Shown: positions 45,350-54,287 of the stretch, one piece after another | Position numbering within the stretch: the stretch's first letter is position 1 | How the letters are laid out: every line of letters begins with the position of its first letter | Assembly: GCA_041554195.1 (NCBI GenBank) | Contig: JBFFMJ010000007.1 | Span: 124,001 to 188,000, forward strand | Direction of reading: 5' to 3' | DNA length: 64,000 nt | From: JAPHSX01 sp041554195 | GTDB lineage: Bacteria > Pseudomonadota > Gammaproteobacteria > Thiohalomonadales > Thiohalomonadaceae | Notes under the pieces: generated by a model | The model's input: only the letters and a program-made list of their open reading frames with translations | Database searches by the model: none | Told to the model about the DNA's origin: nothing | Made by a program: the position numbers and the translations under genes

Positions 45350-45382
45350 AAAGGGGAAAGGGGAAAGGGGAAAGGGGAAAGG
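45350..45382 (+). repeat. 7-bp tandem repeat forming a G-quadruplex motif
   Basis: Four full copies of AAAGGGG plus AAAGG, giving four GGGG tracts (45353-56, 45360-63, 45367-70, 45374-77) with three-base AAA loops. This is a strong intramolecular quadruplex pattern on the plus strand, which is the template strand for rmuC, in its probable promoter region. Copy number could also vary by slippage. Confidence 0.8.
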
Positions 45383-45436
45383 CAGGATTGTACCCTCTGC
45401 CTTTCACTCAGGATCGGTAGTAGCGGTAAGGTGGGA

Positions 45437-45802
45437 CTAGTGCTCCCCCCGCGTACGATGAATCCCCGCCAGACGATTCCCCTGCTTCTGTGGCCCGCCC
45501 TTGGGAAAGATATCGTGCAAATAGTGGTTGTTGCCGTGCTCTGGCCCCCACGCTTTTTTGAAATGTTTAATCATTTCGCGTACCTGTACCTGAACCCGGT
45601 GTTCGGCAAAGTAGTCACGAATATAGTGGATCACCTCCCAGTGCTCATCAGTTAGCTCGAGTCCCTCTGCCTCAGCAAGTGCGATAGCAAAATCCTCGGT
45701 CCACTCATCGATATTGATGATGTAACCCTCTTTATCGGTTCGTATCTGCTTGTCACCAACATCGAGAAGTTTCTCATTATGGATACTGGAATCAACGTGC
45801 AC
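45437..45802 (-). CDS. DsrC/TusE-like protein without the conserved cysteines
   Basis: A 121-residue cytoplasmic protein of the DsrC/TusE/DsvC fold: KEGYIINIDEWTEDFAIALAE, LTDEHWEVIHYIRDYF and a C-terminal arm with NNHYLHDIFPKGGPQKQGNRLAG. In sulfur-relay DsrC and TusE the arm ends with one or two redox-active cysteines; here it ends HRTRGEH, and the protein has no cysteine. It cannot carry sulfur the usual way, so a regulatory or binding role is likelier. A GTG start follows GGAGGTGAAC. It lies downstream of narI, past a hairpin. The nar link is suggested by position only. Confidence 0.85.
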   Translation of the reverse strand: MHVDSSIHNEKLLDVGDKQIRTDKEGYIINIDEWTEDFAIALAEAEGLELTDEHWEVIHYIRDYFAEHRVQVQVREMIKHFKKAWGPEHGNNHYLHDIFPKGGPQKQGNRLAGIHRTRGEH

Positions 45803-45853
45803 CGTTCACCTCCGGAGTTCGTTCTGAATTGAATAGATGATGTAAACAAAGAA

Positions 45854-45875
45854 GCTGCCTGCGAGTGCAGACAGC
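45854..45875 (-). terminator. hairpin between narI and the DsrC-like gene
   Basis: GCTGTCTGC and GCAGGCAGC form a 9-bp stem (one G-T pair) with a four-base loop, followed by TTCTTTGTTT in the minus direction. It may partly end the nar transcript before the DsrC-like gene. Confidence 0.55.
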
Positions 45876-45888
45876 CTTTACAGCGGTT

Positions 45889-46584
45889 TTAGTAACGACC
45901 AACCCGCTTCATGCGTACCACCTGATAGGCGCGGCCCAGGTAGCCAATCGGCACGCTCCACACATGTACCAGACGGGTGAACGGGAAGATCAGGAACACC
46001 GTCATGCCGAAGAAGATGTGCAGTTTATACACGCCATCTACCGAGGCGATCAGGTCGGGGTTCGGTTGCAGTGTGGCAACACTCTGTACCCAGTCGACCA
46101 GCATCAGCATGGTGGTGGCATCACCGTGGCCGGCATGACCGATGGAGGTCGGTATCGTCGATAGACCCAGCATCAGTGTCACCACGACCCAACCGATGGT
46201 GAAGGTGTCACGCTTGCGTCCGGCGGCACGAATGCGATCATTACTGATGCGTCGCAGCCACAACATAAAGCCACCGATCAGTGCCATGGCACCGAAGATA
46301 ACACCGGCACCAATCGCGATGTACTGGTGCTGAATATCAGAGATACCCAGCGCCAGGAATACGCTGTGCGGTGTCAACATGCCCGCAAGGTGACCGAAGA
46401 AAATGGCAATAATGCCCACATGAAACAGGTTACTCGCCACCCGCATACCGCTGTTACTGAGTAACTGACTGGAGTCAGCTTTCCAGGTGTACTGCTCACG
46501 GTCATAGCGGATCCAATTACCGAGCAGGAAAATTGTTCCTGCCAGATACGGATAGGCACCAAAAATAAAATCGTGCAATGTCAT
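45889..46584 (-). CDS. narI: respiratory nitrate reductase gamma subunit (cytochrome b)
   Basis: A 231-residue inner-membrane dihaem cytochrome b that takes electrons from quinol and passes them to NarH. About five hydrophobic helices start at FIFGAYPYLAGTIFLLG. Histidines suited to haem ligation lie in helices near LFHVGIIAIFFGHLAG and KLHIFFGMTVFL. The ATG at 46584 follows GAGGAGAGAATC; the frame runs 12 codons further upstream. It starts 10 bases after narJ ends. Confidence 0.95.
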   Translation of the reverse strand: MTLHDFIFGAYPYLAGTIFLLGNWIRYDREQYTWKADSSQLLSNSGMRVASNLFHVGIIAIFFGHLAGMLTPHSVFLALGISDIQHQYIAIGAGVIFGAMALIGGFMLWLRRISNDRIRAAGRKRDTFTIGWVVVTLMLGLSTIPTSIGHAGHGDATTMLMLVDWVQSVATLQPNPDLIASVDGVYKLHIFFGMTVFLIFPFTRLVHVWSVPIGYLGRAYQVVRMKRVGRY

Positions 46585-46594
46585 GATTCTCTCC

Positions 46595-47110
46595 TCAAGC
46601 TGCCTTGGCCAGATAGCCACGCTTCTCTATGACTCTAATCAGACGGCCGTAGAGGCTGTCCACCTTTTCCAGATTATCCGCTAACACCGTCAACACCTTT
46701 GCTGCATCGTTGAGGAAGAAACGCGCCTGAATCTCATCAAGCGTCGAAACATACTCAAGAATCAGCGGCAAAAAGTCGGGCAGTTCACCGTTAGATACTT
46801 CAAGCCCGGCGGCCTTGTAGTGCTCCGATATTTCCACCATTGCCGGCCCGCGCTCCCGACTCTCACCAAACAGGTGGTGGGTCAGGTGCAGGTCATGCTC
46901 CGGGGTCATGTCGAAGGTATCGACATAGGCCTGTTGCAGGCGCGTCAGGTCCAGTGAGTTCATCCAGCTGACCAGCTCCGTCACCACGGCCTTCTCTTGC
47001 GCGCTGACCTCCAAGTCGCTCTGAACCAACTGCTGAACGGCATGCAGATTGCTCATTAACTCGGCATCCGGGTAGTCGAGCAGGCGTGCTGCTATTTTAT
47101 AAAATTGCAT
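46595..47110 (-). CDS. narJ: nitrate reductase assembly chaperone
   Basis: A 171-residue cytoplasmic, helical chaperone of the TorD/NarJ family that holds apo-NarGH until the molybdenum cofactor is inserted. The sequence shows family-typical segments: YKIAARLLDYPDAEL, YVDTFDMTPEHDLHLTHHLFGE, and LPDFLPLILEYVSTLDE. It lacks a membrane segment. It lies 14 bases after narH and 10 before narI and has GGGGAGG ahead of its ATG. Confidence 0.95.
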   Translation of the reverse strand: MQFYKIAARLLDYPDAELMSNLHAVQQLVQSDLEVSAQEKAVVTELVSWMNSLDLTRLQQAYVDTFDMTPEHDLHLTHHLFGESRERGPAMVEISEHYKAAGLEVSNGELPDFLPLILEYVSTLDEIQARFFLNDAAKVLTVLADNLEKVDSLYGRLIRVIEKRGYLAKAA

Positions 47111-47124
47111 CGTCTTGCCTCCCC

Positions 47125-48687
47125 TTAACCCTTGCCCTTGGTGTCAACCGGTACCACGCCCTTGGGGTTGTGGGTACTGATACGACGCGCCGGGAACAGG
47201 GTGACACCTGAACCACCATCCTCACCGTGAGAACTGATGTTGCCTGCCGTGAAGCCGACCTGGCCCTGGAAGGCGTAGGGGTCATCCTGCACCATCTCTT
47301 CATGCGCGGTGGGAATAACGAAGCGGTCTTCGTAGTTGGCAATACCGAGCAAGTTATACATCGCATCGGACTGTGCCTCGGTAAGGCCGGCGGTCTCCAG
47401 TGCCGCGGTATTGGTAACACCATCCACCGCCTTGCTGCGCTGATTGCTGCGCATCGCCAGCAGTTTTTGCAGCGCACTGATGATCGGACCTTCATCACCG
47501 GCGGTCAGCAGATTGGCCAGGTACTTCGCCGGGAAGCGCAGTGCCTCGGCCTTGGGGATATTGCCATCGGCCTCGGTGGGCAGATTGCGCTGGTCGATCT
47601 GGCTCTGTACCGGAGAGAGCGGTGGCACGTACCACATCATCGGCAGGGTGCGATACTCAGGGTGGATGGGGAAGGCGATCTTCCACTCCATCGCCATTTT
47701 GTAGACCGGTGACTTTTGCGCCGCTTCAATCCACTGCATCGGTACACCGTCGGCCTCGGCCTGCTTGATCACCTCGGGGTCACTCGGGTCGAGGAAGATC
47801 CCCATCTGTGCATCATAGAGCTTCTGCTCGTTGTCGGTACCGGCGGTATCGGCGATCTTGTCGGCATCGTAGAGCATCACGCCGACGTAGCGGATACGAC
47901 CCACACAGGACTCGGCGCAGGCCATCGGCATGCCCGACTCGATGCGCGGATAACAACCGATGCACTTCTCTGATTTACCCGACTCCCAGTTGTAGTAGAC
48001 CTTCTTGTAGGGGCAGCCACTGACGCACATGCGCCAGCCACGACACTTGTCCTGATCCACCAGCACGATACCGTCCTCGGCACGCTTGTAGATGGCACCG
48101 GAAGGACAGGAGGCAACACAAGCCGGGTTGAGGCAGTGGTTGCACAAGCGTGGCAGATACATATGGAAGGTCTTCTCGAAATCGGCATACATCTGCTTTT
48201 CGATATTCTTGAAGTTCTGATCCACCGAGCGCTTCTCGAACTCGCCCGCCAGATCATCCTCCCAGTTGGGACCCCACTGAATCTTCTCCATCCGCTTTCC
48301 GGTCAGCTGCGAGAACGGACGTGCCGTTGGCGCCGCCTCAGAGAGTGGCTTGTTCTGAAGTTTGGCGTAGTCGTAATCGTAGGGCTCGTAGTAGTCGTCA
48401 ATCTCCGGCATATCGGGGTTGGCGAAGATATTGAGCAGCTTGCTGACACGGCCACCGGCCTTGAGCTCCAGCTGGCCACCCTTCTTCACCCAACCACCGT
48501 TCCACTTCTCCTGGTTCTCCCACTCCTTGGGGAAACCGATGCCGGGCTTACTTTCAACATTATTGAACCAGGCGTACTCGACACCCTTGCGGTTGGTCCA
48601 GATGTTTTTGCAGGTGACCGAACAGGTGTGGCAACCGATGCACTTGTCCAGATTCAGTACCATGGCGATTTGCGCGCGAATTTTCAT
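47125..48687 (-). CDS. narH: respiratory nitrate reductase beta subunit (Fe-S)
   Basis: A 520-residue cytoplasmic iron-sulfur subunit. It starts QIAMVLNLDKCIGCHTCSVTCKN, the first cluster motif. Further Cys groups (CNHCLNPACVASCPSGA, CRGWRMCVSGCPYKKVYY with a Trp in the place of one Cys, and CIGCYPRIESG) give three 4Fe-4S and one 3Fe-4S cluster. It passes electrons from NarI haem to NarG. GAGGAGACAATT precedes the ATG; the narG stop lies 32 bases upstream. Confidence 0.97.
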   Translation of the reverse strand: MKIRAQIAMVLNLDKCIGCHTCSVTCKNIWTNRKGVEYAWFNNVESKPGIGFPKEWENQEKWNGGWVKKGGQLELKAGGRVSKLLNIFANPDMPEIDDYYEPYDYDYAKLQNKPLSEAAPTARPFSQLTGKRMEKIQWGPNWEDDLAGEFEKRSVDQNFKNIEKQMYADFEKTFHMYLPRLCNHCLNPACVASCPSGAIYKRAEDGIVLVDQDKCRGWRMCVSGCPYKKVYYNWESGKSEKCIGCYPRIESGMPMACAESCVGRIRYVGVMLYDADKIADTAGTDNEQKLYDAQMGIFLDPSDPEVIKQAEADGVPMQWIEAAQKSPVYKMAMEWKIAFPIHPEYRTLPMMWYVPPLSPVQSQIDQRNLPTEADGNIPKAEALRFPAKYLANLLTAGDEGPIISALQKLLAMRSNQRSKAVDGVTNTAALETAGLTEAQSDAMYNLLGIANYEDRFVIPTAHEEMVQDDPYAFQGQVGFTAGNISSHGEDGGSGVTLFPARRISTHNPKGVVPVDTKGKG

Positions 48688-48719
48688 AATTGTCTCCTCG
48701 AATCTCGGTTAACCACGGA

Positions 48720-51700
48720 TTAGTTATTAATTCCGGGTGGGTTGAGTTGCGCTTCGCGCTCGGGTGTCAGCGGTCTCTCCAGCCAATCGACATCGCCGTC
48801 CTCGATCTTGTGAACCAGAACGAATTCATCACGCTGTGAACCCACGGTGCCGTAGTAGTTAAAGGCATAGGAGAGCTGGGCGTAACCGCCGATCATATTG
48901 GTAGGCTTGACCACCACCTTGGTAACCGAATTAAGAATACCGCCACGCTTGCCGGTGGTGTTGGAACCGGGAACGTTCACGTTCTTCTCCTGGGCGTGGT
49001 ACATAATCGCCATGCCGTTTGGCACACGCTGCGAGACCACAACTCGGGCCACGGTGGCACCGTTGGAGTTCACCGCCTCGACCCAGTCGTTATCCTTCAG
49101 ACCAATGGTTCGCGCCTGATCCTCGTTAACCCAAACATAAGGGCCACCGCGGAACAGGGTCAGCATGCGCAGGTTGTCCTGGTAGCTGGAGTGGATACCC
49201 CACTTGGAGTGTGGCGTGATCCAGTTGAGCATCAGGGTGTTTTTGCCTTCAAGCTTCTTCGACAACTCTGCCGGCAGATTCTTGTGGGCACCGAGGTCCT
49301 GCGGCGGACGGTAACAGCAGAGGCCTTCACCGAAGTCGAGCATCCACTCGTGGTCGAGATAGAAGGATGCACGACCGGTCAGGGTACGGTAGGGAATGTG
49401 CTCGTGGATATTGGTGTAGCCCGCGTTGTAGCTCACCTTCTCCGACTCGATGCCAGACCAGGTTGGCGCGGTAATGATCTTGCGCGGCTGAGCCTGAATA
49501 TCCCGGTAGCGGATCTTCTCCTCGTGACGACCCTCGTAGAGATGACTGTGGTCGATACCGGTCTTCTTCGACAGGGCGGTCCACGACTTGTGTGCCACCT
49601 CGCCGTTGGTTTCGGGGGCCATCTGCAATACGGTATCGCAGACCGCGATATCCTCTTCCAGTGATGGACGACCTTTGGAGATACCCTCCTCGGTGATCAC
49701 ACCGTTGAGCACACCCAGCTGCTCAATCTCCAGATCGGTATTCCAGTCCAGACCCTTGATGTTGTTGCCCAGCTTGTTCATTAGCGGGCCAACAGAGCAG
49801 TACTTCTTGTAGGTATTGGGGTAGTCGCGTTCAACCACTTTAAACAGTGGCGCGGTCTTGCCGGGAATGAGGTCGCACTCACCGCGCTTCCAGTCCTTCA
49901 CCTCACCGAAGGGCTGCCCCATCGCCATCGGGGTGTCGTGCTGCAGCGGCAGTGAGACCACATCTTTCATCGTACCCAGACTGGTCTCGGCGATCTCGGA
50001 GAACTTCTTCGCGATGCGCTTAAAGATCTGCCAGTCCGACTTCGACTCGAAGGCCGGGTCGATGGCGGCATCCAGCGGGTGAATGAAGGGGTGCATGTCG
50101 GTGGTATTCAAATCCGACTTCTCATACCAGGTGGCGGTCGGCAGAATAATATCCGAGTAGGCACCGGTAGAGTTGAGGCGGAAGTTGATGTCCACCATCA
50201 GGTCGAGCTTGCCCGCCGGGGAGTCCTCACGCCACTTGATCTCTTTGGAGTTGGCCCCCTCGGTGCCCTCCTGCATGACGCCGTTCTGCGCGCCCAGCAG
50301 GTGCTTGAGGAAGTACTCATGGCCCTTGGCCGAACAACCGATAAGGTTGGCGCGCCAGACGAAGAGGTTACGCGGGAAGTTCTCCTCGGCATCGATATCC
50401 TCCGAGGCGAAGGCAAAATCGCCGCTCTTCAACTTATCTGCCATGTATTGTGAAATACCAGCCTCGTCAGTGGCACCGGCAGCCTCGGCATCCTTAACGA
50501 TGTCGATGGGGTTTTTATTAAAGTGCGGTGCCGATGGCAACCAGCCCAGACGCTGCGAGACGACGTTGTAGTCGGCCAGCATGTGGCCCTTGTACTTACC
50601 CTTGGCGGTCGGTGAAAGAATGCTATCGGCATCCACCTTCTCATAACGCCACTGGTCGGTATGGAAATACCAGTAGGTGGTGGAGTTCATGTGACGCGGT
50701 GGACGATGCCAGTCCAGCGCAAAGGCCACGGGGGCCCAACCGGCCTGCGGACGCAGCTTCTCCTGACCGACATAGTGGGCCCAACCGCCACCTGACTGAC
50801 CGACACAGCCGCAGAAGTGCAGGATGTTCATAATGCTGCGGTAGGCCAGGTCGTTGTGATACCAGTGGTTGATCGCCGCACCCATGATGACCATCGACTT
50901 ACCCTTGGTCTTGGAGGCGTTCTCGGCAAACTCACGACCGGTGCGCTCCAGATCAGCGGCCTTGATGCCGGTGATCTTCTCGCCCCACGCCGGGGTATAG
51001 GGAACGTTGACATCGTCGTAACTTTTTGCGGTGTTATCACCGAGGCCACGGTCGATACCGTACTGGGCGATGGTCATATCAAACACCGAGGTCACCAGCG
51101 TCTCGCTGCCGTTGATCATGACTTTGCGCACCGGGATGCTGCGCATCAGCAGATTATCTTCATCGGGAGCAAAGTGCGGGAAGGCGACGGTAACGACGTC
51201 ATCCTTATTATCGATGCAGGAGAGTTCAGCATCGATATCGGACTGGTCCGCTGAGTTCTTCTGCAGGGTATTCCACTTGCCCTCTTCGCCCCAGCGGAAC
51301 CCTAGCGAGCCGTTGGGCACGACAAAGGCTTTTGCCTTACTGTCGAAGACCACGGTCTTCCACTCGGGGTTATTGCTCTCGCCCATATTGTTGTCGAAGT
51401 CAGAGGCACGTATGAAGCGATCGGAGACGTAGTGATCGCCATCCTTACGCAACATCACCTGCATCGGCATATCGGTGTAGGTCTTCACATAGTCGGTGAA
51501 GTAGGGATCCTGCTTTTTAATATGGAATTCGGTGAGTGCCACATGCCCCATGGTCATAAAGGCGGCAGCATCGGTACCCTGACGTACCGGCATCCACAGG
51601 TCGGCGAACTTTACAAACTCGGCGTAGTCCGGTGCCATCGATACGATCTTGGTACCGTTGTAACGCGACTCGATCGCAAAGTGCGCATCGGGGGTACGGG

Positions 51701-52478
51701 TCATCGGCAGGTTGGCGCCGCAGATGATGATGTACTTGGAGTTGTACCAGTCGGCCGCTTCCGGCACGTCGGTCTGCTCACCCCAAACCTGAGGGGATGC
51801 AGCGGGCAGATCGCAATACCAGTCGTAGAACGAACCGCAGGCACCACCAATCAAGGAGAGGTAACGCGAACCGGCGGCGTAGCTGATCATCGACATTGCA
51901 GGGATGGGGGAGAAACCGTAGATACGATCCGGTCCCCACTTCTTGATGGTGTAGGCGTTGGCCGCCGCGATCATCTCGGTAACTTCATCCCAGTGGGTGC
52001 GAACAAAACCACCCAGACCGCGTACCGCGGTATAACTCTTGCGTTTTTCCGGGTTGGCCTGAATCGCCGCCCAGGCATCGACCGGGTCTTTACCGGAAGC
52101 GCGTTCCTGACGATAGAGGTCTACCAGACGACCACGCACCAGTGGATATTTAATGCGGTGAGGACTGTAGAGATACCAGGAGAAACTTGCACCACGCTGA
52201 CAACCCCGCGGCTCATGGTTTGGAAGATCTTCACGAGTACGTGGGTAATCAGTCTGCTGCATTTCAAACGCAACAAGACCGTTCTTGACGTGAATTTTCC
52301 AGCTACAACCACCGGTACAGTTTACGCCGTGGGTGGAACGTACCACCTTGTCGAAACGCCAGCGATTACGGTAGGTCTCCTCCCATTGGCGGTCATCGGT
52401 GGTAGCGATGCCATGCCCGTCCGAAAACGTCTCCGAACTTTTTGAAAAGAATTTCAACCTATCAAGAAAGTGACTCAT
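48720..52478 (-). CDS. narG: respiratory nitrate reductase alpha subunit (Mo-bisMGD)
   Basis: A 1252-residue catalytic subunit that reduces nitrate to nitrite on the cytoplasmic side of the membrane. The FS0 cluster ligands are present (HGVNCTGGCSW with H, C, C, and a later C in HEPRGCQRG). The aspartate that ligates molybdenum in NarG is in EQTDVPEAADWY. The rest aligns by eye with E. coli NarG over its full length, including GCVGQSGGGWAHYVGQEKLRPQ. The ATG at 52478 follows AGGAGA; the frame extends 19 codons upstream. A structured 132-base gap separates it from narK2. Confidence 0.97.
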   Translation of the reverse strand: MSHFLDRLKFFSKSSETFSDGHGIATTDDRQWEETYRNRWRFDKVVRSTHGVNCTGGCSWKIHVKNGLVAFEMQQTDYPRTREDLPNHEPRGCQRGASFSWYLYSPHRIKYPLVRGRLVDLYRQERASGKDPVDAWAAIQANPEKRKSYTAVRGLGGFVRTHWDEVTEMIAAANAYTIKKWGPDRIYGFSPIPAMSMISYAAGSRYLSLIGGACGSFYDWYCDLPAASPQVWGEQTDVPEAADWYNSKYIIICGANLPMTRTPDAHFAIESRYNGTKIVSMAPDYAEFVKFADLWMPVRQGTDAAAFMTMGHVALTEFHIKKQDPYFTDYVKTYTDMPMQVMLRKDGDHYVSDRFIRASDFDNNMGESNNPEWKTVVFDSKAKAFVVPNGSLGFRWGEEGKWNTLQKNSADQSDIDAELSCIDNKDDVVTVAFPHFAPDEDNLLMRSIPVRKVMINGSETLVTSVFDMTIAQYGIDRGLGDNTAKSYDDVNVPYTPAWGEKITGIKAADLERTGREFAENASKTKGKSMVIMGAAINHWYHNDLAYRSIMNILHFCGCVGQSGGGWAHYVGQEKLRPQAGWAPVAFALDWHRPPRHMNSTTYWYFHTDQWRYEKVDADSILSPTAKGKYKGHMLADYNVVSQRLGWLPSAPHFNKNPIDIVKDAEAAGATDEAGISQYMADKLKSGDFAFASEDIDAEENFPRNLFVWRANLIGCSAKGHEYFLKHLLGAQNGVMQEGTEGANSKEIKWREDSPAGKLDLMVDINFRLNSTGAYSDIILPTATWYEKSDLNTTDMHPFIHPLDAAIDPAFESKSDWQIFKRIAKKFSEIAETSLGTMKDVVSLPLQHDTPMAMGQPFGEVKDWKRGECDLIPGKTAPLFKVVERDYPNTYKKYCSVGPLMNKLGNNIKGLDWNTDLEIEQLGVLNGVITEEGISKGRPSLEEDIAVCDTVLQMAPETNGEVAHKSWTALSKKTGIDHSHLYEGRHEEKIRYRDIQAQPRKIITAPTWSGIESEKVSYNAGYTNIHEHIPYRTLTGRASFYLDHEWMLDFGEGLCCYRPPQDLGAHKNLPAELSKKLEGKNTLMLNWITPHSKWGIHSSYQDNLRMLTLFRGGPYVWVNEDQARTIGLKDNDWVEAVNSNGATVARVVVSQRVPNGMAIMYHAQEKNVNVPGSNTTGKRGGILNSVTKVVVKPTNMIGGYAQLSYAFNYYGTVGSQRDEFVLVHKIEDGDVDWLERPLTPEREAQLNPPGINN

Positions 52479-52496
52479 TATGCTTTCTCCTACCAA

Positions 52497-52514
52497 CCTG
52501 CCCTTACGGGCAGG
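52497..52514 (-). promoter_or_regulatory. hairpin in narG leader
   Basis: A perfect 7-bp stem (CCTGCCC / GGGCAGG) with a four-base loop lies immediately before the narG ribosome binding site. It may set mRNA 5-prime end stability or narG translation. Confidence 0.5.
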
Positions 52515-52518
52515 AAAT

Positions 52519-52579
52519 AAAAAGAGTGGGTTCACCTTGGGGGTAATCAGTCATATCGGCGATTGATATAAACCCACTC
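52519..52579 (-). terminator. long-loop inverted repeat plus T5 between narK2 and narG
   Basis: GAGTGGGTT (52524-52532) and AACCCACTC (52571-52579) form a 9-bp stem around a 38-base loop. In the minus direction TTTTT follows the distal arm. It could be a partial terminator or an antitermination structure that sets transporter-to-reductase ratio. Confidence 0.45.
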
Positions 52580-52610
52580 AAACCTTTTAAAGAATTTGAT
52601 ACCTAGCGTA

Positions 52611-54221
52611 TCAGGGATTCTTGAATTCAGCCTTTGGGCCAAGGTAGTACCACCAGTTGAGTATCAGGCATACCGCGTAGAACACCGCGAAGCCGTAAAG
52701 CGCATTCTCAGGGGTGGTGGCCTTGATCTGCTCACCGAAGATCTTCGGGATAAGGAAGGCACCGTAAGCCGCTACCGCCGAGGTCCAACCGAGGGCGGGG
52801 CCTGCCTGCTCCTTGGGGAAGATCATGGCGATGGTACGGAAGGTGGAACCGTTACCAATACCGGTGGCGGCGAACAGCAACAGGAAGAGGATGAAGAAGG
52901 GTACAAAGAACTCTTCCGGGGTAGCCGAGGCATAGGCTGCTTTAAGATAATGCGCAACACCGAGGGCGCTACCGATCATCACAACAGCGACAATACCGGT
53001 CACCTTGGCACCACCCATCTTGTCGGAGATCCAGCCACCGACAGGACGAATCAGCGCGCCGATGAATGGACCCATCCAGGCGTACATCAGGGCCGAAGGA
53101 CCGTTGGGGTTCTTGGTGCTGTGGGTCAGTTGCATCACCCCATCGACCATCTCGGGCAGATGCTGGAAACCAAACACCACCTTAATCGCCAGGGCGAAAC
53201 CGGCGGAGTAACCGATGAAGCTACCAAAGGTCATGGTGTAGATGATGCTCATTACCCAGGTGTGCTTGTTACTGAAGATCTTGAACTGACGTTGCAGGTT
53301 CGGCTTGATATCACCGGGGATCAACTTCATCAACATGACGGTAGAGAAGAGGATACCGGCAATCACCGGCCACTTGGCCCAGCCCGGCGCACCCAGTCCC
53401 ATTGGCAGGATGATGTAGAGACCAATCGCGGCGGTGAAGAAACCGATTAGCAACATACCAGAAATCTTTGCCATCGCCCCGAGAGGTGAACCGATATGCG
53501 GTGAAACCTCTTCGGTACGCAGGTTGTTCATGCCAAACCAGCCGGCAAAGGCAAGCGGCACCAGGAACAGCAACCAGACGAAACCGGCGTTGTGGATATA
53601 GGTCTCGGTCCCGGCGGGGATCTTACCGATAAGGGTACCGGAGGTGTTCTGCAGGATCATGGCATCACCACCGAAGATACCCATGGTCATTACCAGTGGT
53701 ACCAGGATCTGCATGGTGGTTACACCCGCATTGCCCAGACCGGCGTTCAGACCCAGCGCCAGACCCTGCATCCGCTTCGGGTAGAAGAAGCTGATGTTGG
53801 ACATGGAGGAGGCGAAGTTACCGCCACCAAAACCGGAAAGGAAGGCCAGGGCCTGGAACACCCACAGCGGGGTATCCTTGTCCTGCAAGGCGATACCGGC
53901 ACCAATGGCCGGTATCATTAACAGCGCCGTGGTAAAGAAGATGGTATTTCGACCACCGGCGATACGAATAAAGAAGCTGCTGGGAATACGTAGCGTGGCA
54001 CCGGTTAGACCAGCGATGGCCGCCAGGGTAAACAGCTCAGCCTTTTCAAACGGGAAGCCCAGATTCAGCATCTGTACCGTGATAATCCCCCAGTAGAGCC
54101 ACACCGCGAAACCGCATAGCAGGCTGGGGATGGAGATCCAGAGATTACGACTGGCAATATGCTTGCCCTTCGACTCCCAGAATCCCTCATCTTCTACATT
54201 CCACTCTTTTATATCTGACAT
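52611..54221 (-). CDS. narK2: NarK-type nitrate/nitrite transporter (NarK2-like)
   Basis: A 536-residue major-facilitator transporter with about twelve hydrophobic segments and a longer N-terminus than the second copy. MFS loop features and nitrate-porter glycine-rich stretches are present (GFGGGNFASSMSNISFF and GLNAGLGNAGVTTMQ). Paired narK1-narK2 genes are common before narG: one is usually a nitrate/proton symporter and the other a nitrate/nitrite exchanger. I label this one NarK2 from its order and length. GAGGG precedes the ATG. Confidence 0.92.
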   Translation of the reverse strand: MSDIKEWNVEDEGFWESKGKHIASRNLWISIPSLLCGFAVWLYWGIITVQMLNLGFPFEKAELFTLAAIAGLTGATLRIPSSFFIRIAGGRNTIFFTTALLMIPAIGAGIALQDKDTPLWVFQALAFLSGFGGGNFASSMSNISFFYPKRMQGLALGLNAGLGNAGVTTMQILVPLVMTMGIFGGDAMILQNTSGTLIGKIPAGTETYIHNAGFVWLLFLVPLAFAGWFGMNNLRTEEVSPHIGSPLGAMAKISGMLLIGFFTAAIGLYIILPMGLGAPGWAKWPVIAGILFSTVMLMKLIPGDIKPNLQRQFKIFSNKHTWVMSIIYTMTFGSFIGYSAGFALAIKVVFGFQHLPEMVDGVMQLTHSTKNPNGPSALMYAWMGPFIGALIRPVGGWISDKMGGAKVTGIVAVVMIGSALGVAHYLKAAYASATPEEFFVPFFILFLLLFAATGIGNGSTFRTIAMIFPKEQAGPALGWTSAVAAYGAFLIPKIFGEQIKATTPENALYGFAVFYAVCLILNWWYYLGPKAEFKNP

Positions 54222-54246
54222 TGTTGCACCCTCATTGTTGGTGGCA

Positions 54247-54264
54247 TTGATATTGTCGTATCAA
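54247..54264. promoter_or_regulatory. 18-bp dyad between narK1 and narK2
   Basis: TTGATA-N6-TATCAA is a perfect dyad in the 66-base gap before narK2. Half-sites recall FNR, but the spacing is wrong for an FNR box (TTGAT-N4-ATCAA). A protein site or an RNA hairpin is possible. Confidence 0.35.
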
Positions 54265-54287
54265 ATTTGTTACAGAAGCGCTGTGCG

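Noticed and set aside
52563..52576. FNR-like box TTGAT-ATAA-ACCCA before narG
   Set aside because: It matches 8 of 10 consensus positions but shares bases with the 9-bp inverted repeat, and no -10 element fits at the expected distance.
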